NCBI GenBank assembly: GCA_035236585.1
Contig: CP141139.1
Coordinates: 17,810,990 to 17,874,989, forward strand
Source: Warburgia ugandensis
Taxonomy: Eukaryota > Streptophyta > Magnoliopsida > Canellales > Canellaceae
Direction of reading: 5' to 3'
Length of the DNA: 64,000 bases
The position numbers were made by a program, and so were the translations under genes. The notes below the pieces were generated by a model, which worked only from the letters and a program-made list of their open reading frames with translations, ran no database searches and was not told the DNA's origin. Below are positions 27,501 to 42,500 of this stretch, piece by piece (positions within the stretch are counted from its first letter, which is position 1; each line of letters begins with the position of its first letter).

Positions 27501-30500
27501 TTCCATCTGAACCATGGGAAAACTTTATCTTGGATAGGTGTAATGACCTTCCATCTGAACCATTTCAAATTTAGCAGATGCAGTTTGCTTCTTAAATTGA
27601 TAACAATGCAGTCATTGATCACCTAAGTTTCTTCTGTTGTCTATTGTTCATTATAACCAGGTTAAAGTTCACACCTGTCAGGGATTTCAACTATAACATC
27701 TGCATGGTTTCAATTGTATGCCTGTCTTCTTTTTCTTTGCAAATGATATCAAATGTGCTTTTGTTTATGTTTGTCGAGTATCATTTTCTGAATTACCCTT
27801 TTATATAATGCCTATAGAAGTGAAGGAGTTCAACCTGTTATCTTCTTGTAATTTTCCGACAGTCAGTGAAACCCTACTCCACATTTTCAAGTATAACATC
27901 TACATGGTTTCAATTGTATGCCTTTCTTCTTTTTCTTTGGGAATGATATCCAATATGCTTTTGATTATGCTTGCTGGATATCATTTTCTCAATTGTAATT
28001 ATATATAATGCCTATAGAACTGAAAAAGTTCAACCTATTATCTTCTTATAATTTTCTCTCCTTCTGTGAGTGTTGTCTCTACAAATGGTGCTTCTGAATG
28101 TGGAGTAGGGTTTTCTTGAGTGTCAGAAATGAATATGTTTAAGATAGTGTATTTCTTAAGGCTACACTTTCCTTGTAGAAGGTCTCGTTAAGATATATGT
28201 CTCTTAGTATCAGTGTTTCCTTTTATCTTCACAAATATTTTGCCTTAATAATTTCCCGTGGACATCTCTGATTCAAACTCATTGAGCTATTGAAAAAATT
28301 GCTCCCCATTTTCTACCTTTCTCTCAAATTTTCCTTAAAAATCTTACCAGATCTTCTGGTTATCATGTAAGAGCTGCAATCTAACAATAAGATGTTTTTT
28401 GCTTCTATGCTCATAGCCTACAACAACTGGTAACATTGATCTGTAACATTAATCCTTGATCTTAGCCATCCATGCCTCTTTTAGTTAATCTACAAAATAA
28501 AAAACTAAATTAGAATCATCTGAACCGTACATTAATCATCCAATAAGCTCTAATAATCATTTGACCCTTAATTTTGACAAATTAAGGTTTGGATGGTCAA
28601 TTGGAGCTAAATTCAAAATCAAGCTAAATTTTACAAATATGAATGGTTAGATGATCTAATTGAATGTTAAATTAGGGATATTTTGACCAAAATTGAACAC
28701 TTAACACACCCCCCAACCAGCATTTTGCTAGTCCCGAGCACAACATGCGAAAAATCAAATTTCAAGGTTTCAAAAATTATTTTTAAGTCAACTCCTCTTT
28801 TTCCTCAGAGAATTATCTTCAATAAATGATCAACTTTAGCATACTAATAAAAATAACTGAAAAATTCAAAACTCTACCCATATGCTAAAGTCATTTTAAT
28901 TAAGCTCAGATCTCAGAGTGAGTGTGTGAGTGTACAGTTTACATATAGAATAATCTTGATCTCTAAGTAGACTTCTAACTTTTGAACTTTATCTGAAATA
29001 TGTTTTGACCTCAATCCTCACTAATGACATACGCTCAAAAATAAAATATCTTAGATAGAGGGTTCAAATCATCTCTCTTTTAATTATGTGAGCTGAGTGA
29101 ACAAAATCAAAATGATCTCACATTTACTCATGAAGAATAGGAGTTACTAAGGAATTTAATTATTTTGATCCCTTTAGAATGGATGCCATTACCTTTGAAT
29201 ATTTAGAAATACCACTCTTTTAGATCTTATCCATTCATTTCCTCATCAAGACTATATTCATCCTAGAATCAATAGGTCTTTAACTAGGACGAAACGTAGG
29301 CTTAGGACAGGGTACCAAAGAAAGGGTATAAGGGTATTCAAAATTTCTTCAAAAAATAAGTAAAAGTCTTCTAAAGTTCATAATTCTTTCTTTCCTTTGC
29401 TAAAATGAATATTTCTTTTTCCATTTTTCTTTGTATTCTTCAAACTTTTTTTTTCAAACTCTTTTCTTTATATTTCAGTACTTTTGAGTCACTTTGAAGA
29501 ATATTTCTTTTCTTGATATCCACTTTTCTACTTTTATTGCAACTAAAAGGTATTTCTTCATTTTTCTCTAACTTATTTTTCAAAGAAAATAGGTAATGGA
29601 TAATTTATACTGGGTTAATATGGGTAAAGGGTAATTTGGGTGACAAAAGGCTGACTACTGGTAAAAATACTTCTGGGTAGGCTTTATATCTATAGTTTTA
29701 CAACAAGGATGCCCTAAATCATTTTCTAGGTTTCCTATAATCTATGAAATTCAATGAACTTTTAAAATTTTAAAGATAATACTCTAATTATTCAGGTAAT
29801 TAGCCAAAATTAAGAATTGGTGGGATTAATTTTCTTTAAGCATGTTGAAGAAAATTAGAAATATTTATAACCTCTCGAAAAGGATGAATGACTCTAAAAC
29901 TCACTTAGGTTATAAGTCTCCACTAAATTCGTTAGAATCTCTAAGTTATAGCCACTTATAATCTAGACTATCTATATGCAACTACGTGTATAGATGTGAT
30001 CTGAGACTTTGCTTTCATAGAATACTTTACAAAATGAGTAAAATAATGAATTAATCATGCTCAGTTCCATTAATAAGCTAAAGTTATCTTGATTATACTT
30101 CAGAAAATCCAATTCTCATTGTGTAGGAATTAACCTAAAAATTTGTCAAAAATTTTCTCCCTGTTTCTTTTTTAATCAAGGAAATCACCTAAAAACTTAA
30201 AAAAACTAGAATTTGCTAGAATTCTACACCTCCCAACCTGACAGAAACATTGTCCTTAATGTTTAAAAAGTAAGACCAAAAATGAATATGGGTGATATAG
30301 AAAACAACAAAAATTCAAATGATGATACAGAGGAATTATTTCCACTCAATCCTAATAAATAGGATCTTCCAGAGTTGTGGACTCAACTTCTGGATTCTCA
30401 TATTCTAAGAAAGGCTTTAAACGTTGACCATTCACTTTGAAAGAATGACCAGTCCTAGTATCCTAAATCTCGACAGTCCCATATGGAAAAACTTCTTTTA

Positions 30501-33500
30501 CTATATATGGACCGGTCCATCGAGATCTAAGCTTACTTGAAAATAGGTGGAGCTCAGAATTGTAAAGTAGAACCTTCTGGTTTGGAGTAAAGGATTTTCT
30601 CATTATGTTTTTACTATGCAAAACTTTCATCTTTTCTTTATATATCCTATTACTCTCATAAGCTTCTTGTTTGATCTCATCCAACTCATTAAGTGGGAGT
30701 TTTCTATGTGAGCCTGCTTTATCCATATTGAAATTAAATGTCTTTATTGCCCAGTAGGCTTTATGTTCCAATTCCACAGGCAAATGACAAGCCTTATCGT
30801 ATATAATACAATAGGGAGACATACCAATCGTGGTGCGATGCGTAGTCCTGTAAACCCAAAGCACATCGGTCAGTCGAAGAGACCAATCTTTATGATCTGG
30901 ATTAACAGTCTTTTGAAGAATTTGTTTTATGGCCCGATTAGATACTTTTACTTGTCCACTTGTTTGTGGGTGATGCGGTGTTGCAACTTTATGTGTAATA
31001 TTATGTTTTTTCATTAGTGCTTCAAATGGTTTGTTGCAAAAATGTGTACCGTTTTCACTTATAATGGCTCAAGGGGTCCCAAATCTAGAAAAAAATGTTT
31101 TCTTTTAAGAATTTAAAAACTATTTTGTTATCATTATGCCTACATGGGATAGCTTCAATTCATTTGGAAACATAGTCTACGACCAATAAGATATAAATGT
31201 AGCCAAAAGAAGGTGGGAATGGACCCATGAAATCTATACCCCAACAATAAAAAACTTCTATGATAAGGATAGGGTTTAGAGGCATCATATTCCTACGATT
31301 TATTCCTCATAACTTTTGACATTGCTCACATGATTTATAGAACATGTGTATCTTTGAACAATGACGGCCAATAGAAACCACACTGCAAAATCTTTGCAAC
31401 TATTTTCTAGGCAGAAAAATGTCTACCACATGCTTCTGAATGACAAAAGGATATGACACTATGTTGTTCTAATTCAGGGACACATTTCCTAATGATTTGA
31501 TCTGGGCAGTACTTAAACATGTATGGATCATCCCAGAAATAGTGCTTAACATTGGAAAAGAATTTTTGCCTTTTTTGTTTAGTCCCATATTTAGGAATCT
31601 TTCCTGTGACTAAATAATTTGCAATATCAACAAACCAGGGAGGATGGTAAACATGAAAAAGTTGCTCATCAAGGAAAGTGTCTTTAATTGGCAACTGTAA
31701 TATCCTAAAATTTTAATTTTAAATTAGTGATAAAATAAATAAATTAAATTAAAAATTTTATGCATAGAAATTGGTCCTGAAAACTCAAAAACTAGAAAGT
31801 ACACGTCGATAGAATTCTAACGACATAAAGAACGTAGAAAACGGACTTTAAACAGAGAAGTTATGAGTCGTTTAAGTTAAAAGGGCAAATTGATAATTTA
31901 GAGAGGCCGACATACAGGGAGTTGTTTTTAATAATGGCACCCCTTCTACACGCCTCTATCAGATCTGACAATTTCGCCTGAAAAGTCGATCGGAGACCGA
32001 CAAAAACGGATCACCAGCGTAAAGAACACCTCCCTTCCCATTCAATCACTCCATCTCAAGCCTTTTGCCCCCAGAGATCGAGTTTTTAGAGATCCCTAGC
32101 GGAAATTTCAACACCGGAGAAAGCTTGGAACAAGGTCCCACCGGCAGCGTCAACAACTGCCGATTGACTGAGGTAGGTCTTAGCTCTCATTCCCCCCTTC
32201 CAATTTCAGTATATGCATGGAGTTGCGTCCGTGAAGTTGAAAAATGACGAGGGTTTGTCGTTTTCCCAGGAACATGGTGCACTCTACTGTAGTCGTAGGA
32301 TTTAGTCGATGAAATCACATCAAAATCATGATCTGCACGTCCATCTAGTGCATAAGGAACCAACGAACAAACCCTTTAAGTTTGAGGGAGATCCAATGGC
32401 TGGTGACGCTGGAAATCATGAAAAATTGTACTTAGGAAAATTTTAGAACTATGAGAAAAATTGAGTAAAAACCTTAGTTTTTGTCAAAATCAATCAAAAT
32501 GGGTGTTAAAAATGGAAAGTACATAAAATTTCAGGCAAAATGGTGCAAAAATCGCCAAATTTGGGCACCGGCGGTGACTGGACTCCAGTCGTCTTCCTCG
32601 ACGCCGGCTCCTGCATCAGTGCCGGTGTAACCCTGTGTAAACCGGTGCAAACGGCTGCCCAACCCCTATAAATTAATAAATATTAATTTATGAAGTATTT
32701 TTACAAAAAACATGATTTTGAGAGCTACAAAGGTCCAAATCATAATAAAAAACATCCATTGCAATCGTCTTGACGACGCGGACCTAGATTTAACTAGAAA
32801 ACCTACATTTGACCACTTTTAAATTAGTTAAATTATAAAATATTAATTAATAACTTAGAACTGACTAATCAAAGAGTGATTAGGCCTCAAGACTTGAACA
32901 ATGAGATAAAGGATGACAATAAATAAGGGTTTTAAGGGGCATATTAGTGTGACTACTCTAGAAATTGATCTAAACCATTGGTTTGAACTAAATCTTGGAA
33001 AATTATTGATCTGAGGATGATCTGACCATCAAATTTATGTGTAAACGTTAGATGCACAAAAAAAAAACGAATAGATGAACATGAGATGGGACTAAATTGA
33101 GAACCAAATCATAATTAGAGATCTTAGAGGATGATCAACGGTTGGATCACCGTAAATTCCCTTATGATGAAATAAATAACACAAAATAATATTGTGGTAT
33201 TGACAGGTACATCGAAAAGTACAAAATAAGGGGATTATACACTTAAGTTGAGTGATCTCACTTCGAGGTAGGTGACGACATTTAATATTATGTTTGATTT
33301 TAAAACCTTACATTATCATAGCATCAGGATTGACAATGATTTAAATTGCATTGTTTGTTTAGTCTAAAAACTTTGAGGCTCAGAAGTTTATATATTATGA
33401 TTGATGATTTCATGAGATCGATATTATATATTTATGCATAATTAGAAATTTTCTCATTTATTGCACCACTGAAACTGATGGGTTTTTATAAGGAAAGTGG

Positions 33501-36500
33501 AGGCTTGGTGGCTGGTCCTTTTAGAGGCTAACCCTGGGATGAGGGGCGTGCCTTGGGGATTGCAAGCCACGAGTGCTCCTGGTTTTTGAAATACATGATT
33601 TTCGTGTTTTGTGTTTTATGATGGGTGCTCTCACTTTGTTGATGTCATGCTAGGAGGGACTAGGGCCGGCCACCCACCCTCTAAGATTTGTAATGTGATT
33701 GTGATATGATAGACACCTGCCCACAGATGGCTTTCAGTGTGGGTTTGGTAACATGGATAGTTCACACTACCGGTCTGGGCCTTTCCATGAGGACGGATGT
33801 TAAGTCTCCCGTTATGGTGTCTTGGGGGAGTGGCGGTGGTTGAGACCCTGGAGGGTTCCCACTATGGCATGACGATCTATACTCTTGTTCTGTATGCTTG
33901 CATGATGAGCACGGAGATTTTGTTGTATACCTGCGTGTGACGACGCTCAGAGGGGTGATATGAGTACTCATGATCTGTTTATATGAGTGTATGGGACACT
34001 CATGGAGCCCACGTACCTTAGGGTGCCCTGTTATGATTGTATGCTCATTTACATCAAATCATATCATGTTTTAAAAAACATAGGATGCATATTTTATCAT
34101 ACATGATGTTTTGAGATTTAGTTAGCATTGTTTATAATGGTTCTATTTTTATAGATGATAGATCTACTCATTATATTAGCACTGTTATTTGATTTTGTCC
34201 ATCGTTATTACATTAAATGTCTATGTACCTACACAAGCAATAGCTTGTTGAGGCATTGCTTTGTTTTGCAATGCCTTAGATCTCGAGTGCGATAGCAGAA
34301 AGGGCAAGACCGTGATAGCAGTGGGAGATTTCTTTTCGTTGCTAGATAGACTTTGACGTGAGTTAATAAACGGACTACCAATTGACTTTCTTTATGGACT
34401 GTGTACTTTTATTTTATGGAATGGATTATGATAGTATTACGTATGATGGACATTGAGGTGGGATGTTATGATGGATAGACCTTGGACCACATTATTATTA
34501 TGTTTTGGACATTTATTGTTTAAAAAAAATAAAAATAAATAAAGGCGCTGATGATTTGACGTTTGTTTGACATGTGTATTGTTTCAAATGTATTTCCGCG
34601 AAATAATAATTATGTTCTAAATTATAACCGTGATGTTTTGGAAAAAGAAAAATAACACCTGACAGTTTTTAGGAAACATTCTAATAAAATAATTAATGGA
34701 ATCTTTTATTTTGGGTTCCTGACTATGACTATTATTATTATTATTAAAAAAATGTTATAAAAATTGGGTGTCACAGCAACTCATCTAAAGGCTCTGTTAG
34801 TACTAGGCGAGACAAATGGTCAGCTACAACGTTCTCTACTCCCTTTTTATCTTTTATTTCAATGTCAAACTCTTGAAGTAAGAGAATCCATCTATTTAGT
34901 CTAGGCTTAGCATCTTTCTTAGAAAGGAGATACTTGAGGGCCGAATGGTCAGTGAATATGACTATTTTAGATCCAACCAAGTAAGACCTGAATTTATTCA
35001 ATGCGAAGACAACTGCTAAGAGTTCTTTCTCCATAGTGGAATAGTTCATTTGGGTGCTATTTAAGGTCCTATTGGCATAGTAGATGACATATGGCTTCTT
35101 CTCTTTTCTCTGCCCTAGTACAGCTCCTATAGCATAGTCACTGGCATCACACATGATTTCGAAGGGTAGACTCCAATGAGGTGGTTGCATGATAGGTGCA
35201 GTGGTTAACTTGTCTTTCAATTTTATAAAAGCTTCTTAACAATCCTTAGTCCACTCAAAAGGGATATCCTTTGTAAGGAGGTGACATAGTAGTTTAGGTA
35301 TTGCACTAAAATCTTTAATGAACCTCCTATAGAATCCTGCATGACTTAGGGAAGAGCGAATGTCCCTAATAGATTTTAGAATGGGTAGATTGGTAATTAG
35401 ATCAACTTTGGCTCTATCTACCTCTATACCTTTGAATGACATGATGTGATCTAGGACAATTCCCTTAAGAACCATGAAATGACATTTTTCCCAATTAAAC
35501 ACTAGGTTCTTTTCTTTATAACGAGTTAAGACTTTTCTTAGATTTTCAAGACATGTTTCAAATGAATTACCAAAAACAGAAAAGTTGTCCATGAAAACTT
35601 CTAAAATTCTCTCTACCATATCACTAAAAATGCTTAACATGCAACGTTGAAATGTGGCAGGAGCATTATATAATCCAAATGGCATTCTTTTGTAAGCAAA
35701 AGTTCCAAAAGGACATGTAAATGTTATCTTTTCCTGATCCTTGGGTGTAGTTTCTATTTGGTTATACGCTGAATAACCATCTAGGAAACAATAATAATGA
35801 TGTCCTGCAACCCTTTCTAACATTTGATCAACAAAGGGCAAAGGAAAATGGTCCTTCCTTATAACAACATTCAACTTTCTATTGTCGATACACATAGGCC
35901 AACCAGTGGTAACCCTAGTAGGGATCAATTCATTATTGGCCTTAATTATTACTGTCACTCCAGACTTCTTTAGAACTACTTGAGTAGGACTTACCCATTT
36001 GCTATTACTTATGGGATAGATGATTCCCACATCAAGCAACTGTAGGACTTCTGCTCTAATCACATCTTTCATATTAGGATTTAACTTTCTTTGCATTTGT
36101 CGGCACGGTTTAGCTTCATCCTTTAGATATATCTTATGGGTGTAGATTAAAGGGTTAATGCCCTTTATATCAGCTATGGTTCATCCTATAGCACCTCTGT
36201 TCTTTTAAAGTGTTTATTAACTTTTCCTCTTAAGATGCTTCTAATTGGGAGGAAATTATTACAGGAAAAGTCTCTTTTTCTCCTAAATAGGTATATTTTA
36301 AATTTGATGGTAGATATTTCAATTCAAGCTTAGGAGGTTCTACGGATGATGGAAGGGGATTGGACTCCCTCGGTGGAAGGTCCTCAAAATGAGGTTTCCA
36401 TTTTTCTGTATCTATAATAGGAACAGAATCAAGGAGGGCATTAATTTCCTCTATTTATGCATCCTCATTAAACTCATTAAAATGGGCCAAACAGGCCTTC

Positions 36501-39500
36501 AATGGGTCCGACAAGGAAGATGACTGAAATTGATCTTGCACAACTAAATTGATCATGTTAACACTGTGCAAATCATTGGTAGTTTCACCAGGTTGCTTAC
36601 AAATGTTAAAGATGTTTAGCTCTAATGTCATATTGCCAAAGGACAGTTTCATGACACCATTTCTACAGTTGATTAAGGCATTGGACGTAGCTTAAAATGA
36701 TCGTCCCAAGATGACTGGTATTTCATTCTTCTCATTCACCACCAGTTGTGTATTTAGAACTAGAAAATCTGTAGGAAAGTAAAATTGTTCTACTTGGACT
36801 AACACATCCTCTATTACCCCTCTCGGTATTTTTATAGAACGATCAGTTAGCTGGAGCGTAGTAGATGTAGGTTTCAGTTCACCCAGACCTAACTGTTTAT
36901 ATACCGAGTATGGTAATAGGTTCAAATTAGATCCTAAATTAAGAAGAGCTTGGTTAATCTTGTGGTTGCCAATAATGCAAGTAAGAGTGGGGCAACCAGG
37001 ATCTTTGTACTTTGGTGGTGTATAGTATTGAAGAATGGAACTAACCTGTTCAGTAAAAAATGTCTTCTTTTGGACAATTAGTTTTCTCTTTATCATGCAT
37101 AAGTCTTTTAAGAATTTGGCATATGATGGGATTTGTTTTATAGCATCTAAGATCGGTGTGTTGATCTTGACTTGCTTGAAAATATCTAAAATCTCATCAT
37201 TAGAGGCAGACTTTGGGCCTTGACGCAACCTTTGAGGAAATGGAGCAGGTATAGAACATGGTTCAATAGGTGAAAAAAGGGTCCTTTTGTTTAGAGTTTT
37301 CTTTATCTTTTGTGGAATTTACTACCTTTTCAGTCTTTTCAAACGCATCTTTTTCAACTCTTTTACCACTCTTAAGAATGGTAACAACTTTAGTTTGTTC
37401 TATGATAGAGCTAGATATTTCATTAGATGCATTAGTGCAAACCACATGCACTCCCTTAGGGTTTGCTTGTAGTTAAACTGGGAACTTTCCTTTTTGCATA
37501 CTTTGCATCATTTGACTCATCATATTTTTTAATTCATTCATGGACTGGTTGGTTTGTTTTATTTGACTTTCTAATTGAGAAAATTTTCTTTTCTTGGTTT
37601 TAAACGTTTTGATTGTTATTATCCTCTACATGCCTTTTAGTTGGGGGCAAGTAAGGTTCAGAAGAAGGAGGTTGATGAGTTTGATAAGGTAAGGTAAGAA
37701 GGCCTTGGTTTTGTTGATGAGGTTGATATGGTCCTAGTTGTGGAACATTAGTAGTAGGTCCATTTTTCCAACTAAAGTTTGGATGGTTTCTCCAGTTGGA
37801 ATTATAAGTCTCTGAATATGGGGAGAAAGGTCTTTTATATGTGTTAAGTGCATTAGCCTGATCATGAATTACCTCTTGGAATGTTGGAATGGTAGGACAT
37901 TCCTGAGTAAGATGGGTAATACTCTTACAAATGCTACAACTAGTTCTTCTTTATTTGAGTTTTTCTTTCCCATTTCCATAGCTTCTACCTTTCTCGCTAG
38001 GGTTGCTACTCTGGCATTGATATCATCTTTTTCAGACATAGCATATATGCCTCCCCTAGCATAGGTGTTATTGGGCTTAGGTCTATCTATATGTTCTATT
38101 CTTTCTGAGTTAGCCCAGGTCTGTGCACTTTTAGCTAGCCATTCCAAATACTCCTCTGCCTCCTCTGGTTGTTTGTTTAGAAAGTTACCATTACACATCA
38201 TCTCTACAAACTGGCGCATGTTAGAATTTAGTCTTTCATAAAAGAAGCTAATGATGCGCCATGGTTCATAGCCATAATGTGGGCAAGTGAGTTGTAGTTC
38301 TTTGAACCTTTCCTAGCATTGATAGAATGATTCTTTATCCTTCTGGGTAAAGTTCATTATCTTACGGCAAAGTGTATTTGTTTTATGGGTAGGGAAAAAC
38401 TTTTTTAAGAATTCGCTAGTCATTTTATTCCAGGTTCTTATGGAACCTGATGGCAGTGCATTAAACCGCTTTTTTGCTTTTTCCTTTAAAGAGAAAGGAA
38501 AGAGTTTAGGCCTAACAGTGTCAAGACCTATATTTTGTGTTCTCTGGGTACTATATACTTCATCAAATTCTTTAGTTCTAACACACAGGCATTCTGAGGA
38601 AGAATTACATAGGATGGTGTGTTGATGCATGTAGGTTGAAGGTAGTCTTTTAAAGTTCTATCACGAAAGTTTTGATGACTCTCATTATTATTATCCCCAT
38701 GTTCACTCTGTTGGTCCCACTCCCTATTATTATTTCTTCTCCAATCTCTATTTGGTTGATGATTATTCTTTCTTGGTGGAGGTTGATATTCATCGTCCAT
38801 CAGGGGTGGTGGGTCCTCATTCATGATGAGTGGAGGCCCTTGATTACCGTGGGGTGAATTACCCCTTGAGCATTGATCAGTCATTGATGTGGCCTGATCT
38901 TATTGTATGTCTTTTTTATCGTACTGACTAACCTTCCGATTTTGTCGCGTCTCCAAAACTGCATATAAGGGAAGCTTCTTTTTTTCTTTTTCTTTTTTTT
39001 ATTGGGAAAACTAACCTAAATGATGCAACCTAGCTTCTAGAATGATGCACAAACAAAAGGGTACACTCAAATAATCCTAAGGTTAATAAGAAGCAATATA
39101 TTTGACTCTCTTGGATTTGTGTGGGGACGACTTTTTTTTATTAGCCTAGGCTGGTACTCTTCCCCTTTTTCAGATTTGACTACTGCTTACCAGTTAGGTT
39201 CTGCGCAAGGTGGTTAATATAATCCTCGTGTAAGGAGGTGTTTAGACCTCATAAATGTCAACGGAAGGCGTGGGAAAATCACTTGGATCTTAAGACACCC
39301 ACTGTAACTACAATGATTAGAAGCCACTGGAGTGACAATAAATCGCGTCCTATTAAGAGGGTCCTACAAGCATGTGATGGCCTTATAGGTCTCTTCTGAT
39401 TGATTTTAAATTAATATGAAAGGAAGGATTACGCGATTGAGGTGATTATCCTAAGTAGACCAAGAGGTGGTGATGAAATCCACCGTTGATCTTATGGGAG

Positions 39501-42500
39501 TAGGTTGCCCTTACTAATTAATTTTTATACACCCTGGCAGTTCAATTAGCATATAAATCACCTTAAATCAATAAACGTGCCCTAAGAATGCAATTAAAAG
39601 CAGTAAACTAATGCAAAACCCTAAAAATGCAACAATTAAAAAAAAAATGCTTTCTATATAAGTTATACTACCAAACAATAAAAATAATTCTAAATGCAAA
39701 CCCTAATCTAGGAAATAAAAGAGGAGGAAACTTACAATGGGGTTTCTTATGAAGATCAAATGTAGGCTACCTTATCCTACACTTGCCCTGTATTATACAA
39801 CCCTTTAAAATTTTAAATGAAAATTGCAATTTACAAAGATCCTCACTACAAGATTCACTCAAAAGAAAAAAAAGAAAGTCCTATTCTAGAAAAGCAGGGA
39901 AATTTCCATTTTGATGAAGATCCACCTGCTAATTTCCTCCACTTTCCAATTTTTTGAAAAATAAAATTAGAAATAAGTATCAAATTCAGGAAACAAGGTG
40001 AGTATGCCCTAAAAAAAATTAGAAAAAGCATCTAAAATTGCCTAAAATGCTAAAAAAATTTGAAATTCCTAATTTTTTTGGATTTTTCTATTTTTTTGAA
40101 AATTTCTAATTTATTATTATTATTTGGATTTTTTAAATTAAAATTTATGAAAACTCCTTTGCAAGTCTCCAACAATGGCACCAAAAACTTGTTGATGTTT
40201 AACTGCAAGTACATGGGCTATTATAGTGTAGCTTATGCCAATACAAGTCGATCCCACAGGGACTTGACTTAAAAAGTAGGAATTTCAATAAAATTTAATT
40301 ATCTAAAATAAAAATTACTGAAATTATAATAAGAGTTCAGATCTAATCAACTTCTCAAAATTAAAGAATTTTCAGTTTCTAAATAAAACAACTAAATCAA
40401 ATAACATGAAAAAAACTACTTCTCTAGCTTAATCACCATCAATATCTTCAAATTTGATCTTTTGAGAGATGATCAGCCTTTTCAATGTCTTCAGCACGTC
40501 CTTTATTAGAGATCTACCGGTTGGATTTGTCAGATTCCTCAAAAATATAGAGATCTGAGCTAAATTGTAATTTCAAGATTTGGACGGCTCAGATTAAGTT
40601 ACTGATTTCAGATTAAAGATCAGATATGTCAACTAGGTCTAGGAATGTCGTAAGAATGAAACTGTAAAGTTAATTTGAAATCAGATAAGAAACAGATGAG
40701 AAACAGGCAATTCTTGGTTGATTAAGGCTAACCTGTTGATTGGATTAGACCTTGATTGATTTGGTATGGATTGGATAGTTCCTGAATAAGCAAAACACAG
40801 ACAAAGTAAAACTAGAATAGAACAGGACACAGAAGGAAATAAAAAGAGGATAGAAATGAGATTTCAATTAAAGATAGAAGGGCAAAACTAGATTTAATGC
40901 AATTTTATTTATTTATTTTAAATGAAAATCAAAATAGAAACCCGACAAGGAGGAGAGGGAGCTGGAGATTGGGGAAAAGGAAGAAGAAGGAAGACCAAAT
41001 TAGAATCATTTGACCTGTACATTAAGCATTTAATAAGCTCTAATGATCATCTGACCGTTAATTTTTGACAAATTAAGGTTTGGATGGTCAATTGGAGCTA
41101 AATTTTACAAATATGAACAATTAAATGATCTAGTTGAACGCTAAATTAGGGATATTTTGACCAAAATTGAACACTTAACACTCGCCAACTAAGGTGAAAA
41201 GGTTCGGGTTCAATGTTGATCCTTAATGCAATCCTACAGTGATGGGGAAATCATCAGTCTCTTCGATAGTGGTCCTAACAATTGTTAGTGGTCATCATAC
41301 ATATTCTTAATTATGTATATATATCCCGTGGAACCCTTATTGCCCAACACCCACCATATTAACTCTCTATGGACCCTATCATAAGCTTTTTCTAAGTCAA
41401 TAAAGACCACGTGGAGGTCCTTCCTCCTCTCCCTATATTTCTCTTTCAATTGTCGAAATAGGAACATGAAACCAAGCTGGTTTCCCGATACACTTGTCAC
41501 ATGTCAATGCCTCGTCTCAATCACTCTTTCCCAAAGTTTAATGATATGACTCATAAGTTTGGTCCCACGATAATTAGTGCAACTCTGTATGTCTCCTATA
41601 TCCATATAAATTGGTACGATAGAGCTTTTACTCCATTCATCTGGCATTTTCTTCGATTTTACAATCTTATTAAGCAACTTTGTTTACTCACAAGATATTT
41701 GCTTCCATCTAGAAAAAAGTGTCATATAGATGTAACAGTTGGATGGTATCTCATTCACCTCTTGAAGGTATTTAAATGCTAATGCTAATAATTGAAATGC
41801 ATGATTAACAAATTCCTACAGAGGAAGCATTTTTCTGAATACAGCAAAACAGAAGTTTTAGTTTTGCTGCTTGCTTATTGTCTCTTGTTGTTTGTTATTA
41901 TCAATGAGGATGCTTGCTTTTTTCTTGTTTTTAAGGCATAAATGCAGAAGGACCAAGAGAAAGGAATCTACACTTTTAAATGAACTGTCAAATCTACCTT
42001 TATTGCCTTGCTGTTTACTATTAGTTAGTGCTTTGAGATTTAGCATTAGGCTCACACCCACTTGTTCTCAAATTTCATTCATTCATTGTATGTGTAATCC
42101 TCTATGAGTTTCAATACAGGTTTTGTCAGCCCTTGAGAGAACTGTGCAGTGATAGAAAGGTATCTGAAGGAAGATATCGTTCTGGGGCAATTGCCACAAC
42201 ACATAATATACAAGGGAACCATGAAGCCTGTGTATATAAATGGAGGATCTCAAGGCTTCAGAAAGTTGCTCATATTTTACAAAGAGTCTTTTCTCAGTTG
42301 ATCAGAAACATTGTTGAGGGGATGGTTGGCTATATACCCCTCCCAGAGATTATGGCTAAGCTCCTTTCTGATAATGGAAGTCAGGAGTTCGGTGATTTTA
42401 AGCTTACCATACTGGGAATGCTAGGAACATATGGCTATGAGAGGAGAATCTTGGTAACCACATTTGCTTTTCTTTTTAACTTTCAGCATCTTTGCTGGAA

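Larger units (their letters stand above)
28495..41180 (-). mobile_element. Athila-like Ty3/gypsy retrotransposon fossil in VPS8 intron 15
   Basis: About 12.7 kb including a nested solo LTR. Minus-strand parts from right to left: 5' LTR (40196-41180), Asp-tRNA-type primer site (40165-40183), leader, gag (about 37869-38884, [17 protein letters not shown] is typical of Athila gag), protease region (about 36690-37230), reverse transcriptase (about 35236-36096), RNase H (about 34771-35220), interrupting solo LTR (31696-34775), integrase (about 30463-31694), a 1.5-kb non-coding 3' region, polypurine tract (28707-28718) and a 3' LTR cut down to about 210 bp (28495-28706). No envelope-like gene was recognised. 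It is broken, with a dozen or more breaks. The surviving LTR parts differ clearly (over 10% by eye), so it is older than the element in intron 9. Confidence 0.9.

Noticed and set aside
27718-28008. Open frame of 96 codons in VPS8 intron 15
   Set aside because: It spans both units of the 200-bp-spaced duplication and has low-complexity hydrophobic content; not a gene.
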